Source: Ambrosia x helenae
Lineage: Eukaryota > Streptophyta > Magnoliopsida > Asterales > Asteraceae
Direction: 5' to 3'
NCBI GenBank assembly: GCA_030844895.1
Contig: JAUTDX010007102.1
Span: forward strand, 51,001-115,000
DNA: 64,000 nucleotides
Translations under genes and position numbers: made by a program
Shown here: positions 57,788-64,000 of the stretch, piece after piece
How the letters are laid out: each line of letters begins with the position of its first letter
Numbering within the stretch: the first letter of the stretch is position 1
Notes under the pieces: model-generated
The model's database searches: none
What the model was told of the DNA's origin: nothing
Seen by the model: only the letters and a program-made list of their open reading frames with translations

Positions 57788-57800
57788 GGCTCTGATACCA
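57788..57800 (-). other. Primer binding site (tRNA-iMet type)
   Basis: TGGTATCAGAGCC on the minus strand, four bases from the LTR at 57805, marking it as the 5' LTR. Confidence 0.9.
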
Positions 57801-57804
57801 TAAT

Positions 57805-60195
57805 TGTAACACCCCATCCCGGTTTGGGCTGACATGTCACTATTACAGATATCATAAATTAAACGATATTCCATTTAAACAAAGAAAGTAAAAATCCCAA
57901 GACAACGAAAAAGTATCAATACAAGTCAAGGAATCCTATGTCTTAATTTATTTAAATCTAAAAGTAACGAAAACGATAAGTCTTAAAAAAAACTTGAACT
58001 TCTTATTTCTCTCATCCCTGATATCCCGGATTTCCCTGATTACCTGCCAACCAAAATACACAAACACAACAAAGAAAATACGGTTGAGCCAAAGGTTTGC
58101 TCAGTAACGGAAAGATCAATAGTACTGGTAAATAGCGAACATAAGGAAAGAAATATGAAAATCTGAATGAACTCTAATTCGAACTCGAATCCAAAACTGA
58201 AACTGAAACAAATACTGAACAAAATCTAGGCACAACCCGATACTTGATCGGACAAAAAACCTACTGAAGCATATGAGAGCACATATACAAATATCAAACC
58301 ACATGACTACCTCTAATAATAAATAAATTAAGTCACGTGAAACGGATGCACCAACGAGCCTAAACAGACTGGTACACAGCTAGCTAGTCCGTGCACCTAT
58401 GAGACGGTGAGTGTGGCGTGCACCCCTTATTCCATCTCCAGACAAACAAACTCAAACTCAGAGCTAAGATCGATCTATACGCCTCTAGGGGCCAAGTGTT
58501 TTGTAAACACAATCTAGAAACGCCGTGAACTTTTATTACGCACCGTCACGATAAGTGCCATGCCGTTGACGCCCAAACGACATGCCAGACGCTCGGGTGA
58601 CAGAGTACAAAACTAAAGCCATGTATAAATTACTGGCAACTGAAAGTCATGCTAATGGGAACATGCAACAATGATTACAACTTTTAAGGTCTATTGCATG
58701 CTACAACAATTTCACAACATTTAAGCGAAACTGAAAAGGACTAAGGGAAAGGACAAAATCAGTACCGCAAGGTAGTGGATTTATAAAAAAAATGAATGAA
58801 TGAATAAATAAAAGAATATTATGATGTCAAGAGAATAAAATCCGTACCTTAGCTTATACGAAAAAAAACACAAATATAATGAAGTCCTTAATTACCACCA
58901 AAACCTACACATAATAATTATATTCCAAATCAGATTTATTATTGTTAATTTAGACACTTTAGTATCTTAATATGAAACTTATTTCATATTCTTTTAAGAT
59001 AATATGTTAAAAAGAACGATTATATATTTGAGAATGGAAATTTACTCACATATCTAATTTATGATCAGTTCAATAAACAACATATTTATATACCTACGGT
59101 TTGAAATTTGAATCGCTAAAACATTGTGAAAATGAATTACATTAGTTTTGAAATGCGTTTCAATTGCTTTCAAGGTAAAACTTCTTTACCCAAGTTAATA
59201 GAGATAATATGTTTACAATTAGTTTAGCTTTGAAAAAGAATAGTTAGTAATCATGGGATGATAACCTCTCGTGAGATGCTAAAAAAAATGTGTCTTTATA
59301 TATAATTAACCCAAAAGTATGTAGGTAATCAGTCTAAATACTAAAAGAGAAGTTTAAACAAAGTCGACGGATACCGATTAGTAGCGAAAACAAGCAGAAT
59401 TAATAACTAAAACACGAGCAAAGCATCATCCTCATCGTTGTTATTATTGTCAGAGATTATCTCCGCTCAACTTTACCGGTTTAACATGTGGGGATGCGAA
59501 AGAAAACATACAAATCTACATCGTTAAACAATTACCTTAATCGCCGAGTATGACGGATAAGAAACCAATGGGTTATGGCTTAACGTCAATAGATTTTAGG
59601 CGGATGCGTGATGGGACTGGTTTAACCGGTCAAGGGCTGGTTGGTGAAGATCAGGGACCGGTGGTCCTCCGACACTACTGCGGTTTCCCTCAATGGTCGA
59701 TGGCTGCGAAAATTAGTGATGGAGCAGAGTTGATGGCAGTCTTCGAATGGGAGAGGTTGTGAAAGAAAGCCGAGTGAGGCTTGGCTAGCATTGGGTTTGA
59801 TTTAAAACATTGCTGGATTCGTAAATATAGAAAGGACCTCAATTGATTCGGTTATTTAATGCGAAATGGAATGCGTGAGTATGGATCCGAGATTTGGAAA
59901 CTATTTATGTTGAATGAAGGTGATTACCATCCATATTAAGTCAATTCTTTTTTTTTTGTCGGTCACTATCACAATAATTAATAACAAAATTTATAATTGC
60001 AATTTACCTAGTATTTAGCTCTAAACTTTTATAGACTTTATTACTCTTAGAAAAATAATATTAATAATAATAACCTTGTGGTTATGTAATATATTTAAAT
60101 TTAAATACACATATATGAATAATTATATTTGACGTAAATGTCATAATACTTGTTTTAGTTATAACAATAGGTTCTTTTTTTTTTCCGTATATTAC
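57805..60195 (-). mobile_element. 5' LTR of the full-length Tekay-like element
   Basis: 2391 bp with the same ends as 47815-50214 and 1836-4230. CTAGG follows at 60196. At 58300-58330 it keeps the original sequence that is replaced in the left segmental copy. Confidence 0.92.
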
Positions 60196-60200
60196 ACTAG

Positions 60201-60902
60201 GTGTGGTATTTCGCCAGTAGCGAATGTATTCAGATGAAGTGAATTTCTCCGGTTCGATTGGCGAATGTATCCCGATGTGATGAATTTCGTCAGTAGCCTA
60301 TTTGAAAGATTCATTGACCGTTCAAAAAATAATAATAATAATAATAATCCACCAATTGCCTAATTTATAAGATTTGAGCCCACACTTTAAACAAATGTTG
60401 CCACTAAGCAAGAGGCCATCGCCTTTAAAACTCAACGTTTCTAACCACAATCCCCCAAGTCTAACCTCACTCCGCAACATTTAACCTCATTCCACAGGGA
60501 TTAACCTCGGCATATTTGTATTAAACCTTTAACCTGACCCGACCCGACCCAATCCGTTACAAGAGAACTAGTACGGTTGTCACTTCCTGCATTTTTTTTA
60601 CCAGTTCTCAACCCCACCCCATCCATAAGGCTAAGTGTTGCGGGCACTAGTGGGTGCCACATCAGAGGGGCGCGGAGGGTGAACACAGCCAATGGCGGAC
60701 GTAGCGGAGGGGAGTGGGGTTGCACTTTGCCTAGCTATGTATAAAACAACCATAACACAACATAGTATAAAAAAACACCACCATAATAAGTTCAGAAAAT
60801 AACAATTTCCTCAAACAAACTAAAACAATTAAACCTACTTCTTTAATCTAAAAAACTCTTAATGAAATAATAAAAAAAAAAGTGATTCACATCTTCACTT
60901 AT
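60201..60902. other. Intergenic DNA between LTR and OST3/6 gene, right copy
   Basis: Counterpart of 4231-4936, with the same tandem unit and (AAT)n run. No gene. Confidence 0.6.
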
Positions 60903-61934
60903 TTAATTATACCAACTAGAAGGCAAATAAGCATGAACAGCATACCCAGTCTTCCAATGGTTCAACCTCACAACCTCTTTCACCGCCCAAAACATAACAA
61001 TCATCACAATAACCATCGTCAATCTCTGCATCATCATATCCTTCATCCGAACCACGATTCGAGTCACCAAAGACAACAACAAACCAACAACAGTAAACAA
61101 AAATCCAACACACAAACCCTCACCTCCAAACTGCATCCCATGACCCTTAAAAAAGAAAACCACATTATTATTCGGATCATTTCTATCCATCACAAACAAC
61201 GGTATTCGTCGAATAAGTATAAACATTGATCCAGATACACTAAAGAAATACACAAACATTGTTGCACACATCCAAAACCTCTTATTGTGAAACACAGTAT
61301 TGCATGCAATTATTCTTTTGGTCATGAATGGAAGCCATATTAATAATCCCCCAATTACGAATGCTAATTGCGTTTTCGAAAAAATTGGGGGACGGCGGAT
61401 TGGTCCTATGGAAATGCCAGTTTTTGTATCAATAATATCCGCAATAGACTCAGCCAAACCGGAGAATTCTTTAATTTTGATGGGGATATAGTGGAATTTC
61501 AAGTCAGTGGCGTTAGGTGGAACAATGCGGATGTCTGGTAACGAATGGACACCGAACCGAAGGTTATTGCGGTTGGATTCATTGAGTTCGATGTTGCAAA
61601 AGATGAGTTTGTGGAGAAATGAGGTGTTTTGGTTGTTGAGGATGAAGGAATTTGAAACTAGGGTGAATTCGGATTTGATTGATTTGAGATTTGGTTCGGG
61701 TTGGTTGTGGAGTTTGGGCGCGTCGAAAAAGATGATTAGGTAGAAGGATTTCGGTGTGGAATTGATGATGAGGTTGATTAGGGTTTCGTTGAGGTGGATG
61801 AGGCCGGAAGGGGACTGTGATCGGAGCGAGTGGAGGTCGGAGGCGATACCGATGGAATCGGCAGTGGAGGGATGTGTGATGATGATGATGAGGATGAGTA
61901 GGGGGATGAGTGATGGTTTTGGAGGAATAGCCAT
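60903..61934 (-). CDS. OST3/OST6-like: Oligosaccharyltransferase subunit, OST3/OST6 family (right copy)
   Basis: Intact 343-residue single-exon protein with the same signal peptide, luminal thioredoxin-like domain without a CxxC pair and four membrane spans as the left copy. It should be a subunit of the ER oligosaccharyltransferase. Only four bases in the coding region differ from the left copy. All are transitions and all change the residue: Pro for Leu in the signal peptide, His for Arg near residue 35, Arg for Cys in the luminal domain and Pro for Leu in the loop after the second span. The Leu-to-Pro change in the signal peptide could weaken its hydrophobic core slightly. The upstream ERSE is conserved. 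Confidence 0.92.
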   Translation of the reverse strand: MAIPPKPSLIPLLILIIIITHPSTADSIGIASDLHSLRSQSPSGLIHLNETLINLIINSTPKSFYLIIFFDAPKLHNQPEPNLKSIKSEFTLVSNSFILNNQNTSFLHKLIFCNIELNESNRNNLRFGVHSLPDIRIVPPNATDLKFHYIPIKIKEFSGLAESIADIIDTKTGISIGPIRRPPIFSKTQLAFVIGGLLIWLPFMTKRIIACNTVFHNKRFWMCATMFVYFFSVSGSMFILIRRIPLFVMDRNDPNNNVVFFFKGHGMQFGGEGLCVGFLFTVVGLLLSLVTRIVVRMKDMMMQRLTMVIVMIVMFWAVKEVVRLNHWKTGYAVHAYLPSSWYN

Positions 61935-62034
61935 AGATGGATCTGGTGATGGTTTGGTGTTTTTGTTGTGGTAATGGAAGGATATGATGGTAGTATAGAT
62001 GAGTTTGCATGGTTATGGGGTGGTCACTTGTTGG

Positions 62035-62053
62035 CCAATCAAGTGTTGCCACG
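62035..62053. promoter_or_regulatory. ER-stress response element (ERSE-I), right copy
   Basis: CCAAT, nine bases, CCACG, with an overlapping CACGTG, 101 bp upstream of the ATG at 61934. Identical to the left copy. Confidence 0.75.
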
Positions 62054-63466
62054 TGTAAGAATTTATTAATGTTTGACAAAAGGACCCTCGCTAGGAATCA
62101 CATGAATGGTCTTGTTTTCACACAAATAGTAATTTGATGTAGTTTTGAAGACGTATTCATATATTTATAGGTGATTACTTTGATTCCTCAAGAATACATA
62201 TCAAAGTTTAATAAAGAAATGCACTTTGTTATTTGGTAAAAGAAAACAATAAATAATGTTTCTTTTAAATAGTACATGTTTTTAATATACATTCGTAATA
62301 AAACTAATACAATTTCTTTTAAATAGCTTTTTGTAACAGCAAATTAATACTATCCTACCAATTATTTTAAATGATCTCTCTTTCTCCTCTTTCTCAGGTT
62401 TTCTTCCCTCGATCTATGGATCATGTGCTTTTACCAAATGAACTAGTCCTCCATTGGAAAAAAAAAAAAAAATTAGGAGCACTATAAAAAAATTGGGTCA
62501 AATGGTTGTGGAGCAAAAAAGAAAAGCACAATCATTCTCTCTTGGGTTTACTTTGTAGATCACCGTTTCTTTTGATGTCTTTAATTTGGAATCCAATATT
62601 TGGTGACCTTTATTGTTTGGGTATGCTCTTAGCTGCTCTCACAAGATTCATTTATAAAATTCGGCCGGCTCAAGATGATGGAAGAATAAGTTAGGGATTT
62701 GAACTCCATTTTCTTGGGCCCTCACAAATTCTAAAACCTTAACTATATAAAGGTAATTTTGGGCTTTTGGATTTGGTATTGCAGTTTATGATATAGAAAT
62801 ATGTATACACACAAATATCGTATAGAAATCATGGTACTAAAAGCAATCTGAGCCCCCAAGAAATTTAAGACGACCTTGATAAAATCTTCATCAATCTTTT
62901 ATCTTGTTACTTAGATTTTTACGAAATGATTTTCTTGTCTCTTTTATGAAGAGAATCAACCAATAAACCAAATTTCACACTTTAGGTTATACAACTATAA
63001 ACGGAACAAGGATGAAAATCGAACTTCAAATTCCGTTTTGTTTTACAATTTGTTAATTGCACTAGTTATGAGTTGTGACCTATTTTTTTTTTTTATCATA
63101 TGTAATATATTAATTCACACTGCATTTTTTATTTTCCTAGAATTGTTTTAACATCGGAATTTAGATAATAAATGTGTGTTTGCAAGACAAGAGAAATGAT
63201 GTATGCTACCGTTATTATTTTTTCGGTATTGTTGCATTTTCAGGAAGATTAAACTTTTTCGGTGTGTCTAAACCCATGGGCCAATGTAGGTGCCAAAGCC
63301 CATGCTCATGGGTCATGGCCCATTATATGACGTCTAATTGTCTAAGTCTAAAGGCTAACACAAAATATAGAATGTTTTTGTATAAATAGGTTATTAGGTT
63401 GGTGTAAGAGTGTTTTTAGGTAGGGTGTGGGATAAAAAGCAAAAATAGGTAAGTCACCAATTCAAT
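62054..63466. other. Upstream intergenic DNA of the right OST copy
   Basis: Counterpart of 6088-7494, AT-rich, with no gene recognised. A and T runs differ in length from the left copy. Confidence 0.6.
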
Positions 63467-63605
63467 TGGCGACATTGATTCAAGATTTTGAATGTTGCCA
63501 ACCTAGTTGGCGACATTGATTCAATAATTTGGATGTTGCCAAACTAACTAGCGACATTGATTCAAGATTTTGGATGTTGCCAACCTAGTTGCGACATTGA
63601 TTGAA
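63467..63605. repeat. Minisatellite, right copy
   Basis: Same unit and copy number as 7495-7640, with no clear expansion or loss since the duplication. Confidence 0.8.
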
Positions 63606-64000
63606 TTTTTATTGTAATTTTGAACATTGCTTTTGCTTGAAAACCACCTCGTTTCTTGCGTTCTAGATACACCAAACAGTTGTGAGACAAACTACTTGAA
63701 ACGCTTTCTTGGTCCCTTTTGTTCCATCCATGTAACAATGAAGGTTCAAAATATCCCGGAACTCAAACGCGAATATGTTACCGACTTTGCACCATTGCGA
63801 AACTAGTTGCCACACTGTTTGTGCAAAACCACAAGATATAAATAAGTGTTCCACAGTTTCCACATGTTCGCCACACAAAGGACAAAGATTTGACCCGATG
63901 TTTATATTTCTCCTCCTGAGCACCGCTTTCGTAGGAAGTCGGCCCAACCCTCCAAGCAAGAATCCCAACTTTCTTTGGTACCCATGAGTTCCAATCCATA
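63606..64000 (-). pseudogene. LINE ORF2 remnant, right copy (cut by window edge)
   Basis: The zinc-binding zf-RVT domain of a LINE ORF2: NLCPLCGEHVETVEHLFISC, then QTVWQLVSQWCKVGNIFAF. It keeps about 20 bp (63805-63826) missing from the left copy, so its domain frame is more complete. The rest lies beyond the window. Confidence 0.8.

Larger units (their letters stand above)
47810..60200 (-). mobile_element. Full-length Tekay-like Ty3 element with nested solo LTR
   Basis: LTRs at 47815-50214 and 57805-60195 (about 2.4 kb, highly similar) bracket an internal region with gag, pol and chromodomain on the minus strand. The 5-bp target duplication CTAGG is at 47810-47814 and 60196-60200. A 2615-bp solo LTR interrupts the end of integrase. 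Multiple stops and shifts in gag and pol make it inactive. The left edge of the window carries the 5' part of a copy of the same insertion. Confidence 0.95.
56054..64000. repeat. Segmental duplication, right copy
   Basis: Counterpart of 1-8034, with the same orientation and order and very high identity by eye. It continues past the right edge of the window. Confidence 0.95.

Overview
The window is plant nuclear DNA, made almost entirely of nested transposable elements around one conventional gene present twice. It contains chromodomain Ty3/Gypsy elements with initiator-tRNA-Met primer sites, an Athila-type Ty3 element with a tRNA-Asp-type primer site, an En/Spm (CACTA) DNA transposon, a LINE remnant, Helitron-like ends and AT-rich non-coding DNA. 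A eudicot is likely. The repeat style resembles Asteraceae, but that is an impression and was not tested.

Layout. 1-8034 and 56054-64000 are two copies, in the same orientation and about 56 kb apart, of one segment. It holds the 5' part of a Tekay-like Ty3 element, its 5' LTR, an intact single-exon OST3/OST6 oligosaccharyltransferase gene, a minisatellite and the 3' part of a LINE remnant. 7640-9210 is the LINE remnant and 9211-9671 a long CT tract. 9672-25563 is a Copia-like LTR split by a 15.3-kb Ty3 array of the form LTR-internal-LTR-internal-LTR. The array is bounded by one 5-bp target duplication (GACCT). 25638-33520 is a rearranged Athila-type element in which a second gag is fused to integrase. 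33572-36725 holds a broken Myb/SANT-like gene, a Helitron-like end and an LTR remnant. 36726-47420 is a defective CACTA transposon with one terminus, subterminal repeats, an ORF2 (TNPA-like) gene with amplified exons, a captured fragment of a NAL1-like protease gene and the C-terminal half of TNP2. 47815-60195 is a full-length Tekay-like element (target duplication CTAGG) with a 2.6-kb solo LTR (target duplication CTTCC) in its pol.

The OST gene is the only ordinary host gene. About 100 bp upstream of its ATG, both copies carry a perfect ER-stress element (CCAAT-N9-CCACG), which fits its role in ER N-glycosylation. No mobile element here looks autonomous; each has nonsense codons, frameshifts or deletions, several with microhomology or short-range templated insertions at the junctions. 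I found no CRISPR array, defence island or biosynthetic cluster. The most unusual structures are the recombinant three-LTR array, LTRs carrying two tRNA-like modules on opposite strands, palindrome or short-repeat clusters upstream of LTR TATA boxes, and the host exon inside the CACTA element.
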